Below, piece by piece: positions 1 through 12,559 of a stretch of DNA of 64,000 nt; the stretch's first letter is position 1, and each line of letters starts with the position of its first letter. Both the position numbers and the translations under genes were made by a program. This DNA comes from Antitrichia curtipendula (taxonomy: Eukaryota > Streptophyta > Bryopsida > Hypnales > Leucodontaceae), in contig OX579636.1 of the NCBI GenBank assembly GCA_951230915.1, positions 35,213,567-35,277,566 on the forward strand, written 5' to 3'. Under the pieces are notes generated by a model. The model saw nothing but the letters and a program-made list of their open reading frames with translations, was not told the DNA's origin and made no database searches.

Positions 1-139
1 AAAGGGGAATAAATCATTTTCAAAGGGGTACAAGTGGCATTCAATCATTGGCCATTGAACATTTACAAAATATGTGAAAGGAGGTACACGCATCATTTTG
101 CCATTGGATGAAGAATTGACATGGGTGCTTGTGACATAC

Positions 140-470
140 CTCCCCCCCAACCCCATACTTGTATTTTTGTGACATGTACTTCACTTGCAAACAATATGGG
201 ACAATGTACGTCCATATCTGTATTGCCCTATGTATATGTATATACCTCATACTTGTCTCATATATATTTTAAGCATATTTCACATGTTGTACATATTCTG
301 TATTCAGTATCTGTCTAATATATCCATATCCAAGAGTATCTATGTTTGTATTATCTATTTTCCAAGATCCACAATATTGGAGGGAAGAAGGAATTTTTGT
401 TTATGAGATCAATGGCTCTTGATTTTTACATAGAGGTGGGAGGGGAGGAGGGGATAATTACAACCTGAAC
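140..470. repeat. Dispersed AT-rich repeat, copy 1
   Basis: This stretch shares landmarks in the same order with two other places in the window, about 6525-6910 and 63640-63930. The landmarks are a C-rich tract, an 'atacttgtattttt' or 'aacaatatgggaca' block, a run of TATTCATATTC-like words, then 'atcaatggctcttgattttt' followed by a G-rich tract. No open reading frame explains it. It is probably a non-autonomous interspersed element or LTR fragment, and its ends are not defined. Confidence 0.5.
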
Positions 471-480
471 GTATACTTGC

Positions 481-3400
481 ATCAACTTGCTACATAGTAA
501 AGCAAACTTGACAACATCTTTAGTAGTGGGCTCTAATTGCGACCTTCTTCTTCAAATAGTCCCTACATGGAACTTTGAAATGGACAGAAAGTGGTTATAA
601 AATGAACTACCAACAATGTGAGAGGATAAAAAGATTTGTTAATACTTTGTCAATGGATGGAACACGAGCCATGGAGGGTCCATTTCAAAGCCAAGGTATG
701 TTCACTTAATTTTTTTAAATGAAAAGTGATTGCCCAATTGCCTTCTTCCAAATCTTAAAAGGATATGGAGCCTATTTAAGTTTAGTAATGGTCGCATATA
801 AGAACCTTGTGTATTACTTTTTGAATGCCATAGTGCTTGTTTTTAGTCAAGCCATATTTTTTTTTAGACTGCGTGCATAGGAGAGAAAAGGGTTGCTAGG
901 CCTATGATCAAGAATAGGTGCCTATTGCAGATTTCTTTAAAAATTCATAAGTGATTTCTAAATGCTCCAAAAATATGAAACCACTCATATGATTGTGCAT
1001 CAAATTTTTTTTCAAGTGAAGATTATGGGAAAGTAATTTCGGGCATCTGAAACCCATTAGAAAGGCCAACCAGTCCTTAAAGGGTTGCTTTATGAGCACA
1101 CTACCTTAAATGCTACCTTTAAAAGCTTAAAACACATAGTCCTCACTTCAACATTTGCAAAAAAATTGTCCTTAATTCGGAAAATTTTCATGTTTATGAC
1201 ATTTGCATGTCATCTAGAAAAAGGTAAATCCTTTATTCTTGATATGAAAGATAATATTTCTTTGCAATGCCAAAAGTTAACCCTCAAAGCATGCCATTGA
1301 AAGCACTACTCTAGCTAGTTAGAAACTACAATGAAACTGATTAAAAAGTGAATATTGACCAAATTGCAAAAGCCATGTGTAATAGAAGCAAACATTTTTT
1401 CATCCATCATTTTAGGAAAGTGTGAGAACTTGAGTTGTCACTTTGGTTTTAGAATTTTCTTTTTCCTTTTGCTTATTTTTTGTAAGGTTTATGGTGAGAA
1501 ATCCATTAAAAAAAAAAGTGTTCAAACTATAATTGATAAAAGTCCCTACTTATGAAGTGCCTAAAACACTCTAACTCTTTGTTTTTAAGGTAAATTAGGT
1601 GTCTAAGAGGTTGATAAGAGTTTGAGAGATATCATTAGAAGAGATCATAGGCCTCCAGAATATTGTTTTGTAGTTGTTTCCCTTGCTATGATCCACTGCA
1701 ATATTTACAGATTATTAAAAAATTATTATGTGACGTAGCCATCTCCCAACTATGTCAAACTGCTAATGTGGCTCTATTCCCATAGTCCAAGAACTCAAGC
1801 TCTTCTAAAGGCCTCAAAAATCTTCTAATGTCAAGCATTGTTGGCAAAAATAGTTACAAGATTCTCAATTTTGAATAGACACTAAATTAGGCCTACAAGT
1901 GCATGTGACAAAATGTATCTTCATGGAAGTTAGTAGTTCACAATAGATAGTCCTTTTTAGCCTTGGATATACTTGCGTTCATCCAAAATTAAAGTTACCT
2001 TCTATTTCAAGAGAATTGTAGAAAATTAGATTTATGCTTTGTAGGTAAAATTCAAGTTGTATAAGAAATGATGTAGTCAAAGATTGGAGAGTGGTGTTTT
2101 TGACATAAAACACATCAAGAGCTCAAAGGCAAAATCATTTTGTCAAAATTTCCTTTCCAGTTAAAAAATTTCTTGTTTATTAGATTTAAAAGGAAGTAAT
2201 TAAAATCAATCTTCTTGTAAACAATAAAAAGTAACAATATAAGCTTATTCTTAGAGTTTGAGAACCTCTTAGAGGTTATGCAAAAATAATTGGATTTTTT
2301 GGAATGCAAAAGATGACTTTATAGGAAGCCAATAACACAAATTAGTGATGGAAAATTCCTAGAATTATCCAAATTGCAGTAAAATTACACTAAAAATTAC
2401 GATAGAATTTTTAGTGATATTAATGCTCTCTGACAAGTTCCAGGACATTTTGACACCGACAAGTACCCGAACTGGCAGCTCCTTCAAATTTAGGTGGAAT
2501 TTAAACAAGTTTAAGGTGTTGATTAGCATACCGTGAGCTTGCAACCACCACACAAGGCCAAAGAGGACTCTTTTATTACTCTTTTGACCCCTCCAAACAC
2601 TCTAGACAAGTCAAAATATTTGAAAAGTGCAAATTCCATCATCCAGGACTTTTACACTTCCTTATGTTAACAATTCATTAGCTTTTGTGAGCCTAAATGA
2701 CTTGGAAGTTGGAGGTAGAGGATCTTCTAATCTAATTTATACCTTCTAAAGTCAAAGGCGCAATTTGTTTGTCATTTTGAGCTTTTTCCCAAAAGTTAGT
2801 TAGGGTCTAACAATAGATTTGACTTTTCTCTAATAATTAGTAGTTAAATCTACAAAGATTTAGAGGTTAAACAAGGATAGGGATGCCTTGGGAAGAGTGT
2901 GAAAGGCCATGACTTCTTTCTAAGGCCTCTCCATCCTTTCTAAAACCACCCCCTTGTTTTTGTTATTCTCCAAATTCGTTGGCATTTTGTTTACATATTG
3001 GTGTGTGGCCAATTTGGTCATTTCATTGTCTATTTTGTATTCTAGAGCAATTTTTCTTGTTGCTTGAAGTCTTGAAGCTTTTCTTAAAGGACACAAGGGA
3101 CCCTTCTAGTATTGCCCAATATCTCTTAAATGTCTTGGATTTTGTTTACTAACATTCATGTGTGTTTTCTTGATTTTTTCTAAAAAAAACTTGAGTCATT
3201 GTCTTATACTAACTATTTTGCAGTAGCTCTATATGCAAGAATTCCAATTCCTTTGGAAAAATCCTCCTAAAGCCTTGATCTACAAAATACATTGTCTAGG
3301 GCAAAATTTTGTAGTATTTTGGTGCACAATTTGTAGTTTATTTATTTATTTTATTAATGACAAAGCTTCAATTTTGTACTAACTTGCTTGCCTTTCTTTT

Positions 3401-5280
3401 GCTAAAAACTTGCTTTATACGACAAAGCTTTGGTTTTGTTAGTTCCATTTAGATACAATCAAGATATTAACCCCTTCTCTTTAGTTATAGTACTTGTGGC
3501 TAACAGTCTTTTATGATAAAGCTTTTGCTTCATATGTACTTGTCAAGTCATAGAGATATTTTCTCCTATTCCTTTTTATTTCAAAGTTCTCCAACCGACA
3601 AAGATTTTAGCTTGGCTAGCATCAAAACACATAATTGGTTTGTTGTATTTTTATTTTATTGATTTTCTATGTTCACCAAAAACTTTGTAAAAAAAACCCT
3701 TTCCTTTAGTGTGTTCTCAACTTGAATTCAACCACTTGGATTGCAGCTAAAGCCCTAAACAAGTCAGGAAAAGGAGAAATAAGTAGGAAGGTAAGTCCCT
3801 GGACCAAACAACAAAGATAAAGTAGGTAGCTAGATAGTAGGTAGCTAGATTGGAGTATGGCATGTGATGGTCTGGGTGGTTTAGAAAAAACATTGAAAGC
3901 ATTTTGGATTTTTTGGGTGGTTTGGAAAAAAAGTTGGGAGCATTCTATAAGACATGGGTTTTTTAAGAACATTGAAAGATCCACTTTGAGTAGTTAATAT
4001 CTAGAATTTTTTTAAACATATAAATTCTTAAAATAGACCAAAATCAAAGAAGCTATGAGAGAATGAAGTTAAATTTTTTAATGAAAATTCGTAAAAGTCA
4101 TCCAAAAAAGTCAAAAAAGAATGGTAGAATCTGTATCAAAGTCAAAGTCAAAACCTAAGGAAAAAAATTTAATTAGAGTTGTAGGACCATAGAAAATAGT
4201 AGATGAAGTTTTAAAATGCCAACTAGTGGTCAACCTTCAACCCTCCATAACTTTCTCTAGGAAAGTCCAAACTTTAAATGTCTTAACATTCTAAAACTTT
4301 AATTTTAAATTTTATAAGTTAAAAATATTAAAAATCTAAAAATAATAAGATGAGATAAAAAAATTCAAAGTGGCAAGTAGTAAATAGAAGGTCAATGAAA
4401 ATCTTTTGAAGACAACCAAGGAACAACTAAGGAGCTTAGAATCACTTAAGAAATAATTAAAAGATTTCATAACTAATTTATACTTAGAAAATAGAATAGA
4501 AACATAGAAGATAGAGTAGAATGAACTTTGATCTAGGACAATTTTAGATTTAAATGAAAGTAATAGTCATCCTTCCAATTAAGATGAAATTGGAACCTCG
4601 CAAGCTAGAATTAACTTGAAATCAAACCTTGAAATTGAAATTGAATTTAAAACTAGAGAATATTAGAAATTGATGGATGAAATTTGGTATGACAATCTTA
4701 GAGCTAAAACTTCATCTATAGATAACTTTTGGTAGGAAAGTTAGATTAGGAAGTATTTTACCAGCTTAGGGTAGTTGAAATCTAGATTTGTTTTTATTTA
4801 TTTATTTGAAGGTCAAAAGTATTGGTCCACATTTTCTAGAACCGACTAAGACTTCTAACTATTGACTACATTGTCTTATAGCTTACAATTAGGTAATTTA
4901 AGATTTATCACAAAACAAGAATTGTCCATAATTTCTTGGAAGGCGTAGTGGACAATACTTAGACATTTGTTGAAGGATTTCTATACCAAAAGTACAAAGA
5001 ATCTAATTGTGCTCGTTCTATCTCAAAAATGGAGATAAAACACTCAGAGAGATGTAAAAAGGAGCCTAGTGCCTATAGTGGTGTTGCTATAATTGACAAC
5101 TACATTTATATTTTTGGTGAAAATATTTATTGTTTATTTTAAGAGCACCAAAAAGTTTCATCTATCCCAACCTTGTCGTCTAGATGGACATAAATGCCAT
5201 TGGGCTTGATGTGATTGTGCACATTACCTCAAGGAGCTACAAATCCCTTGCCACATATGATAAATAGATGAATAAGGTAT
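481..5280. other. AT-rich intergenic DNA, no gene seen
   Basis: Only short open frames of 60-90 codons occur, none with recognisable motifs or splice context. Local features are simple: homopolymer runs and a small direct repeat of 'agtaggtagctagat' near 3820-3850. The 3' part, from about 4.6 kb, may be the decayed gag side of the gypsy-like remnant that follows, but I could not read a domain in it. Confidence 0.5.
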
Positions 5281-5289
5281 TGAGAAACT

Positions 5290-5560
5290 TCATTCTAGAA
5301 AAGATTACGTCATTCTTGATGATGTGCTTATCAAAAAAATGTTTGAAAGAAAGAAAAGGTGAGACTTTGGATTTGACTAGGATTCACAAGTTTGTTGCAA
5401 ATCATATTGTTTAATTGTGAGAAGATTTTAACAAAGTTGGAAAATCTTCATTTGACATTGTTAAGACCAAAATCAATGTATGGAGTTGAGGAAGTTTTGA
5501 TTATGGGACACATGTGTGGACCATATGGATGCAAACCATCTAGGTAGACAAGCCTATTAC
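5290..5560 (+). pseudogene. Decayed Ty3/gypsy reverse transcriptase fragment
   Basis: Two blocks resemble the metavirid RT palm and its C-terminal side. One reads YVILDDVLI near 5305-5331, matching the YxDD catalytic box context (F/Y-x-D-D-V-L-I). About 90 nt later another frame reads GVEEVLIMGHMCGPYG (5479-5526), which fits the conserved 'FLGHxV...G' region that follows the RT palm in gypsy elements. Stops and a frameshift separate them, so it cannot be functional. Integrase-like sequence in the same orientation begins near 7470, with repeats inserted between. The family call comes from motif memory only. Confidence 0.5.
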
Positions 5561-6524
5561 CACCTTGATTCGTGATCTGACTATGTTGGAGTCAACTTCA
5601 ATGGGGTCACCTATTTTTCAAAGGTGTATGCATGTTTCACAAATCAAACCCAAGTAGAATTATAATTTTCTAATGAAAATTGAAATTTCTATGAATTGTT
5701 GAAGTTGACTGCCCTGAAATTACAAATCCATCCGTGGATTAATTTATAAAAGTCAGATCAACAACCCATTACCGCCAAAGATTGTATCTATGAGTACTTG
5801 GATATCCACCAATCAATGGTAGACACATTATCCAAGCTGAACTTAATGAACTGATTTTGTTAGAAAAATAGATGGACTTAGATGAGTTTCAGGGTGGTAA
5901 TGGGGCCAAAAGTAAGATGTCGGAAATAGGCTGGTTTACCTTATGACAAAGCTAGATGCAATTAGAAAGATGAAAAAGTGCAACTACCACAAAAGTTCAT
6001 ATATTTTTGGAAGCGTGTATGTTTATTACATTTGAACTCCACATTTTGCACATATTATAAATTAATTAAATAATATTTGTTGAGGAAAGTAGAATAGTTT
6101 AAGTGGAAAGTGGATTAAAGTAAAGCCATGAAGAAATTGAAGAAGTTTCTTTCTTCACCACCAACTTTGAAATTTTTTATTTATAATTAAGATAAATTTG
6201 TGATAGTAACAATCTATGTTGGTCCAATAAGAATCAATTAGACGAACTATTGAGGTAGATGATGATGATAGAAGGAGGTGTATAACTAGATTCAGAGAAT
6301 TTTTTTTAATGCTTAGTAATGGGATTACGTACAAATCAAGAATGATTTATGAAAAGTAGTGACCACTATAACTCAACAGAGACTCAACAGAGGCTGTCTG
6401 TTGAGTGGATAGTGAGGAACATGTTCATTTGAATTAATTCATTTGAATAAAATTAAAATTTTCATTTTTCATATCCCTTCTGACCCTTTAAGAAAAATTT
6501 CAATTTTAAAATTTAAAATTTTTC

Positions 6525-6910
6525 ATTACCCCTCCCCGTCTCCCCCCCCCTTTCCTCTTGTAATTTCAAAAACCAACATACTTGACAAACAATATGGGAC
6601 AAACCTGTATCTAGTATTCGTACTAGAATCCATATTTTGTATATGTATATGTATTCATATTCGTATCCAGTATTATACTTGTGCCTGTATCCGCATTTTG
6701 TATTCATTATGTATTTGTATACAATATGATATCTATATTTGGTATTCATTATTGTATTCGTATCCGTATTCATATTGAACGGCTCACATTAAATCTCACA
6801 AGATCAACGGCTTGTGATTTTTTGAGAAATCAACGGTGATTCTGAAGGTAAGCATTTAAAAATAAAAATAAATCAACGGCACAGGATTTTTCTCGCCTCA
6901 AGGGGGGGTC
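6525..6910. repeat. Dispersed AT-rich repeat, copy 2, with a TATTCRTATYC-type simple array
   Basis: It begins with a C-rich tract and the block 'acaaacaatatgggacaaac' shared with copy 1. It then carries a degenerate array of words such as GTATTCATATTCGTATCC over about 6600-6775, ending with 'atcaacggcttgtgattttt'. Open frames on both strands here are by-products of the array. It lies between the RT-like and integrase-like parts of the gypsy remnant, so it may be a later insertion. Confidence 0.5.
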
Positions 6911-7283
6911 ACAAATCATCATGCCATGTCTACACATGAGACAATGACCACTATAAAGAATGAGAACAAATATTGATAGGAGCATTGGTGGTTATCTATA
7001 TGTCTTAAGTACAATTACAAGTTGTTCTACACTAGATATTGCAATGTTGAGGTGTATTGCATACATTGAGTCTTTAAATCCAAAGTTCAAATATATTGCA
7101 TGCATCAAAAGATAATGTGGTTGTGGATATGTTGTCACAATTAAACAAGATATGATGATGAAGATTGATTGATGATGAAGAAAGATTGATTGATAATTGA
7201 TTATGAAGATTGATGATTAAGAGCTTAAACATTTATTCCAAATTAGATCATGTGGAATTTCCCAAGTATATTCAAATATCCAC

Positions 7284-7411
7284 CAGGGCTTTTTTTTTTG
7301 GCGAAATTTCGCCAGACTGTCAGAAATCTGACCAATCTGGCTTCATCCCTCCAAAAACTGGCCTCTGCAATGAAGCCAGCAGGGGGGACACTGGTCCAAA
7401 AAAAAGCCCTG
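7284..7411. mobile_element. 128-bp hAT-type MITE with 8-bp TSD
   Basis: The element starts CAGGGCTTTTTTTTTT and ends AAAAAAAAGCCCTG, a clear terminal inverted repeat. Flanking it on both sides is the identical 8-mer ATATCCAC (7276-7283 and 7412-7419). CAGGG/CCCTG ends with 8-bp target duplications are typical of the hAT superfamily. Just inside the left end is a 14-bp perfect palindrome, GGCGAAATTTCGCC (7300-7313). There is no coding capacity, so it must have been moved by a transposase supplied elsewhere. The open frames across it on both strands are incidental. Confidence 0.8.
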
Positions 7412-7469
7412 ATATCCACTATCAAGATGGGTTGCATTCTGTTTAATCATTAATCATTTATTGTAAATG

Positions 7470-8110
7470 CATGATTGATCTTATTGCAATGGCTTTGGGA
7501 TTTGGACAAAATAAATATTTGGCCCTTGTTGAGGAGAATATGTCAAACCAAATTAAAGGTCAAGCACTAAGAACAAAGACAACGGAAGGAGTATGTCAAT
7601 TTCTTTTGGAGAATGTTATTTTTTGGTTTAGATGTATTGAAAAAATCATTGTAGCTAGGGGAGAGTTGAATGCTAAAGAAGCACCGGAGTTTTTGGGTAA
7701 TTGAAGGATTAAATTTGCATGGCCAATGGCATATAATATGGAAGGTAATGAAAAAGTGAGTCTTTCTATTCACCGATTGCCCAAGCTCTAATAAAAGCTT
7801 GTGATGTCAAAATGAATGATTGACCTATATTTCTACCATTTGCATTATTGACAAACTATACCACACATAGTACAATTATTGGTCACATTTTAATAGAGTC
7901 AATGTTTGGGCAAAAGACAATGATGCCAATTGAAGTTGTATTAATGTGGAATGTATTGCCTTGGACAAATGGTCTTATTAAAAAAGACTTGTTCACATTT
8001 TACATTTAGCAACTTGAAAAAGAACTAGAAGATGTAAAAATTGCTATAACAAGGTTGAATAAAGTAAGGGAGAAGAACAAGGACAGGTTTGATAAAAAAA
8101 CATTGGTTGC
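7470..8110 (+). pseudogene. Decayed Ty3/gypsy integrase fragment
   Basis: An open frame of 77 codons (7471-7704) reads like the middle of a gypsy integrase core: a CIDLIAMALG start, then TTEGVCQFLLENVIFWFRC, the usual 'A..va.fl.e.ii.rfG.p' segment. After stops, another frame around 7845-7975 reads PFALLTNYTTHSTIIGH and later FGQKTMMPIEVVL. That fits the A-x-R-T-x-H-x-x-T-G and G-x-x-x-x-x-P-x-E blocks of the integrase C-terminal side. 'QLEKELEDVKIAITRLNKVR' near 8010-8070 fits the helix before the GPY/F region. Several stops interrupt it, and the catalytic acids are not intact. Confidence 0.6.
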
Positions 8111-8544
8111 ACCCATAACCTATTCAAAACGGTGACTGAATGGTGGTTATGATAGTAGCTTAGATAATCAACATAATACAATTTAAAAAAACTTATAAAG
8201 AGGTGATTTGGGCCTTATATTGTCAAACAAGTCTATGACAATGCTATTTATTTATTACAAAAGCTTCATGGAATGGAATTGAAGATCCCAATTGAGGGGA
8301 TACAAATTTATTTATTTTTGAAGAAAACACCAAGTTTATACATCTAAAAGTTGAGGATGATGAGTTTGGCATTCAAGACAAAGGTGGTGAACAAAGTAGT
8401 GGAGATGAAGGTGGCATGCATCAAATTGAATATGTCGATTTTAAGTATTTTCAAGATTACCTTGTCAAGGAAGATTAATGTAGGCCCACATCATTTTATA
8501 GCCAAGAAAGTATATAATTCGAGTTGATATCCAGGTTTATAAGG

Positions 8545-9120
8545 GGAAATTTTGTGATGTAAGTTGTCTACTAGTTGAGGCAAGCATCTTCATATGTTAA
8601 TGTGTTTAATATTGGAAGTTCTTATTGGTTGTTTTTATTAGTTGTTGATTGATAATCAATTTGTTAGTAGTTGATGTTAGGATTAGGCAAGTTAAGATTA
8701 GGGTTAGCCAACGCCTAGCTTCTTAGAATAATGCATGGTTGGTTACTTAGAGGTGAGGATTGGTCCCTTATGTTTCTCTTGGTTCTTGGTGGGTTTTGAG
8801 ATGTGGATGTATTAGGATGCTCAATTGGACATTTGATGGTAATTTATTACTGAATGAAGAATTGATGTGAAGTATTTTGGATTGTATTCTGATAATGTGT
8901 TGGATTAAGGTAAACTTTTAAATCTAAATTTTTGATAACTGATCTACCATGATACTAGTTTTTATATCTAAATCTATTATGAATAAGGAGATATGAAGCT
9001 TTAAAATGGAGGTATTGGGAATCTAAGGCAACCAAGAAGCAATAGGGGAAGAATGGTGTCTCAATAAGGTTGCCACTTTGAAGACAACAACAAGCAACAT
9101 ACAATTGAATAAATAAAAAA
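8545..9120 (+). repeat. Possible 3' LTR or flank of the decayed gypsy element
   Basis: A purine-rich tract, 'aaggggaaattt' (about 8540-8551), is followed by TGTGATGTAAG, the usual arrangement of a polypurine tract and LTR start after a gypsy integrase and spacer. No matching 5' LTR was found in the window, so both the boundary and the identity are tentative. No gene is present. Confidence 0.3.
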
Positions 9121-9278
9121 TTTGAAATTCAAAATTCAAAATTCAAAATTGCTATCCACCTTGGTAGACCATTTGCTAGGTGGACTATGCATAAAAAAAT
9201 TTAGTTTAAAAAAAATTAAAATTAAAATTAAAATTTTTATGTTTATTCCAAGTAATGGACAATCTTTTAGGGTGGATT

Positions 9279-9555
9279 TGTTGGCGTTTTTTGCTCTTCA
9301 GACCTCTTTCATCCATGCCCTATCATTCAACCAACAAAAAACACAGTTGTTAGTCTACCAACAACGAACTCATTACAGTGTACATATTACTGTTATGTAG
9401 TAACAATTTTGCTTAGTGGTAATTAAGTGATCCAAGTAGTGGGCCTCAGCACAAGCATGTATATATACTGCCCACTGGCTTTCTTAATATAAGTCTTCTA
9501 ATTACCTATTGTTCATATGCATGCATGTCTATCTTTTAAAGTTCTTACTGCAACA
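9279..9555 (+). repeat. 5' LTR of the copia element
   Basis: 277 bp with TG...CA ends, about 95% identical to the 3' copy by manual comparison. It contains a TATATATA-type box ('catgtatatatact', about 9460) that may be its promoter. The PBS follows immediately at 9556. Confidence 0.93.
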
Positions 9556-9567
9556 TGGTATCAGAGC
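9556..9567 (+). other. Primer binding site (initiator tRNA-Met)
   Basis: TGGTATCAGAGC directly abuts the 5' LTR. This is the standard plant copia primer site complementary to the 3' end of the initiator methionine tRNA. Confidence 0.9.
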
Positions 9568-9729
9568 GATAGAATAGTATGAGAGAGGGGAGTAAGAGAG
9601 GAGAACGTATCGATTAAATAGAATTCAGTTGAGCTCTGCTCCTGAACGAGATAGACCGTTGAAGTAAACTCTCAATAGGATAGAAGTCAGTTGAGCCCTG
9701 CTCCTAGACAAGGTCTTGAACCAAATAGA

Positions 9730-10566
9730 ATGGCTAAGGGATCGAGTGTAGTCATGAGAGAAGGAGACAAGTTGAAAGGATCGGAAAACTATTACGTCTG
9801 GGCCCTCAAAATTAGAGCCATGCTAAGAGCTGAGGGACAATGGGGAATCACCGAAGTAGAACAGAATCTTGCTACATTTCCAGCAATGATAGACGAAGAG
9901 ACATTAACGGACACCTTACTGAGAAAGAAGAAAATGCTAGCTTGCCGCTTACTGCTACTATCTGTATCCGATGATCTAGTTGATCTTGTTGCAAAGCACT
10001 CCGATCCTGCACTGATCTGGAAAGCATTAAAGGATCAGTTTAACTCTGGAGACCAATCCCAAATTTTCACATTGATGGGAAAACTGCAGTCACTGAAGAT
10101 GCAGGAGGGTAGCTCAATAGAGGAGTACATAAAGAGAGCTAGAGAGTTAAGAAATCGCTTAGCAAGTATGGGAGAGAAGCTTTCTGATAGAAATGTCAAT
10201 CAGATAGTTTTAAACGGCCTTCTAAGGTCATATGAGAGCACAATTCAAACTCTCATGCATCTCGACTCCAACATGTCTTTCGAGAAACTTAGCGCCAGTC
10301 TGCTTTCAGAATCTCACAGTTGTCATCATCGTCACCAACAATTGGGAGATAAAGAAGTGCTTGCTGCCAGCTTCTAAAGAACAACAATCCAGTCCTTAAG
10401 CTTTGGACACGGTCGCGGAGGGGGTCGCTAGCCCTATGCAATCAGGGGACGAGGTTTCCCAAGCTTTCCGGGACAAGGCTTCCCAAGTCGACATCAGTAT
10501 GGGAATCAATCGCCACCGATTTGTTACAACTGTTCCAAGCCAGGACATCTTGCACGAGATTGCAGA
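9730..10566 (+). pseudogene. copia gag (UBN2-type capsid plus zinc knuckle), interrupted
   Basis: The ATG at 9730 opens a frame whose product has the plant copia Gag signature: KLKGSENYYVWALKIRAML near the N terminus, later LWKALKDQF-like and YIKRARELRNRLASMGE segments. A TAA at 10375 and a TAG at 10429 interrupt the frame, but the same frame resumes through a Gly/Arg-rich stretch. It then reaches a CCHC zinc knuckle, C-x2-C-x4-H-x4-C, encoded at 10522-10563. Gag packages element RNA, so the knuckle would contact nucleic acid. Both stops could arise from CAA, CAG or CGA codons by C-to-T change. Confidence 0.88.
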
Positions 10567-10689
10567 CTGCCGCCAAACCCACGCAGTTATCATGCTCAAG
10601 AAGCCAAGAATGTAGAGTACGCTAACTCAGCAGAGATCTTTGAAACAGAGCTAGCTTATGACCATTATAATCCATACTACTATTGGGAC

Positions 10690-10900
10690 AATGGTCCCTG
10701 GTATCTTGATAGTGGGGCCACTAGCCATATAGCATCAGATGCTCGGAAATTAGATCGTCCCCCAAGTTCCTCTGGAATAGAGATCCATGAAATCAAAACG
10801 GAAGGGGGAGAGTCATCCTGTAAAAGGCTCCAGTCCCGCCACTGTCTAGACTGCAAACGGCACAATAAAGTTAAAAACCGTTTCTTATGTCCCTAGTATG
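10690..10900 (+). pseudogene. copia protease region, frameshifted
   Basis: The frame continuous with gag encodes WYLDSGATSHI, with the aspartic protease D-S-G triad at 10708-10716. Downstream, the expected 'V.YVP...NL.SVG' block is split over different frames: there is a frameshift near 10815 and another at the nine-A run near 10899-10907. An active protease could not be made from this copy. Confidence 0.8.
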
Positions 10901-11033
10901 AAAAAAAAATCTCATCTCAGTAGGAGCAATAGCGGACTCAGGAAATCAAGTAGTATTTACAAGTAAACACTGTTGGGTTCTCGACAAAAAGGGAAACACT
11001 GTAGCCTTTGGTCAGAGAGACCAATCAAACGGA

Positions 11034-11740
11034 TTGTACGCATTCCAACGTCCAATAATGGCCCTTGCAGCCAAGCATAAGGAGATAGCAATGCTGTGGC
11101 ACCGGCGACTCAGCCATCTAAGCTACGCTGGAGTTAATTTCTTATCCAAGACCAATAAAGTCACCAGACTTCCCAAGATCGCACTAGAGCACCAAGTCTG
11201 CACCAGTTGTATCTCTGGGCGGCAGCATTGAGAGCGCTTCCCTCGCTGATCCGACACTAAGGCCCAATATCCAAGTCAAAAAATACACTTTGATGTCATG
11301 GGTCCAATGCAGTAGATGTCACTAGGTGGCTCCAGATACGCCCTTGTATTTACAGATGACTATTCTTGTAAAAGTTGGGTTTATTTTTTAAAACACAAAA
11401 GCAAAACGGTAGACAAGTTTCTGATTTTCAAGAAACAGATCAAGAATGAAACTGGAAACCGCATCTAGATACTTTGCTCAGATCGGGGAGGCGAGTACAC
11501 ATCTACAGAGTTCTTAGATATCTGTAGAACGAGTGGCATAAAACGTGAGCTCACCCAAGCGCATACACCTCAACAGAATGGTACATCTGAAAGACAAAAT
11601 CGCACAATTATGGAGAGAGCTCGTAGCATCTCCCATGACTGCAACTTAGTACCAACTTTCTTATGGACGGAAGTTGTATCCCATGCAACGTACCTTGTCA
11701 ACAAAAGTCCAACTCAAACAAACAACGGGGAAACTCCTAA
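11034..11740 (+). pseudogene. copia integrase, several stops
   Basis: The frame gives the HHCC zinc domain (WHRRLSHLSYAG...VCTSC, 11097-11214). The core follows with DDE residues visible in HFDVMGP (about 11288), CSDRGGEYTS (about 11477) and QNGTSERQNRT (about 11575). In-frame stops occur at 11229, about 11247, about 11313 and about 11466, each explainable by a single C-to-T or G-to-A transition. The integrase C-terminal part runs on into the open frame that starts at 11610. Confidence 0.88.
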
Positions 11741-12551
11741 AGCTCGCTACACATGTATGACACCTGATGTCACCAATCTCAAAAAATTTGGCTGCATTGC
11801 GCATGCACACATTCCAAAAGAAAACTGTCGGAAGCTGGATAGCAAGTCTATGCAATGTCTATTTCTTGGTCTCGACAACGAAACCAAAGCATATAGATTG
11901 CTCGATCGTAGCAGGCAAAAGATACTAATAAGTTGTGACGTAGTCTTGAATGAGAACCTCGTAGGATACCATCACTTAGAACCTGCTAATCTCAACTCCA
12001 GTCATCTTATCTTCCCAGAGCCTAGCACCGATGATTGCTCAAGTCAGGTTAGCTTAGACCCTGAGATAATCTCAAAACCTGCCCCACAATACCCAGATTT
12101 ATCAAGCCCAGATAGTGATCAACATTTTATCTTCAATCGAATATCTTTAGACTCATCACCCCACAAGGAGCCCACCCTCTCAGAAGGTAGCACCAATAGC
12201 ACCAGGTCATCACAAACCCACCTTCAGAACCTTGAATCCAATCCTCCGATGTCTGTCGAAGCTACAGAATCTTCTACCCCACCTCATGATCAACACCTGC
12301 AAACAAAAACACTCAAGAAAACCAAAATTCCTCTTCCCGCAAATCGTCAAGTCAGCCCATCAGCTCGCCGCTATCCTACCCGCACGAGAGCTCCTTCCTC
12401 TCGCCTGAAGGATTTCTGGTCTCTCTTATCTGAAGTCATAGACGAGCCGATCAACTTCAAAGAGGCCAACGGTCAGAAGGAATGGAGAACAGCTATTGAA
12501 AATGAAGTCACATCGATTCTGAAGAACAAAACATGGGACATAGTTGATTGA
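11610..12551 (+). pseudogene. copia pol, integrase C terminus and IN-RT linker (open 313-codon piece)
   Basis: This is the longest open piece of the damaged pol gene. It begins in the last part of the integrase core (MERARSIS...), includes the 'KKFGCIAHAHIP' and 'KCLFLGLD'-like block typical of the copia GKGY-side region, and then a Ser/Pro-rich linker. It ends at the start of the RT domain, where TGA (12549-12551) replaces a sense codon. The same frame continues downstream, so this is not an independent gene. Confidence 0.88.
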
Positions 12552-12559
12552 CCCAACGA

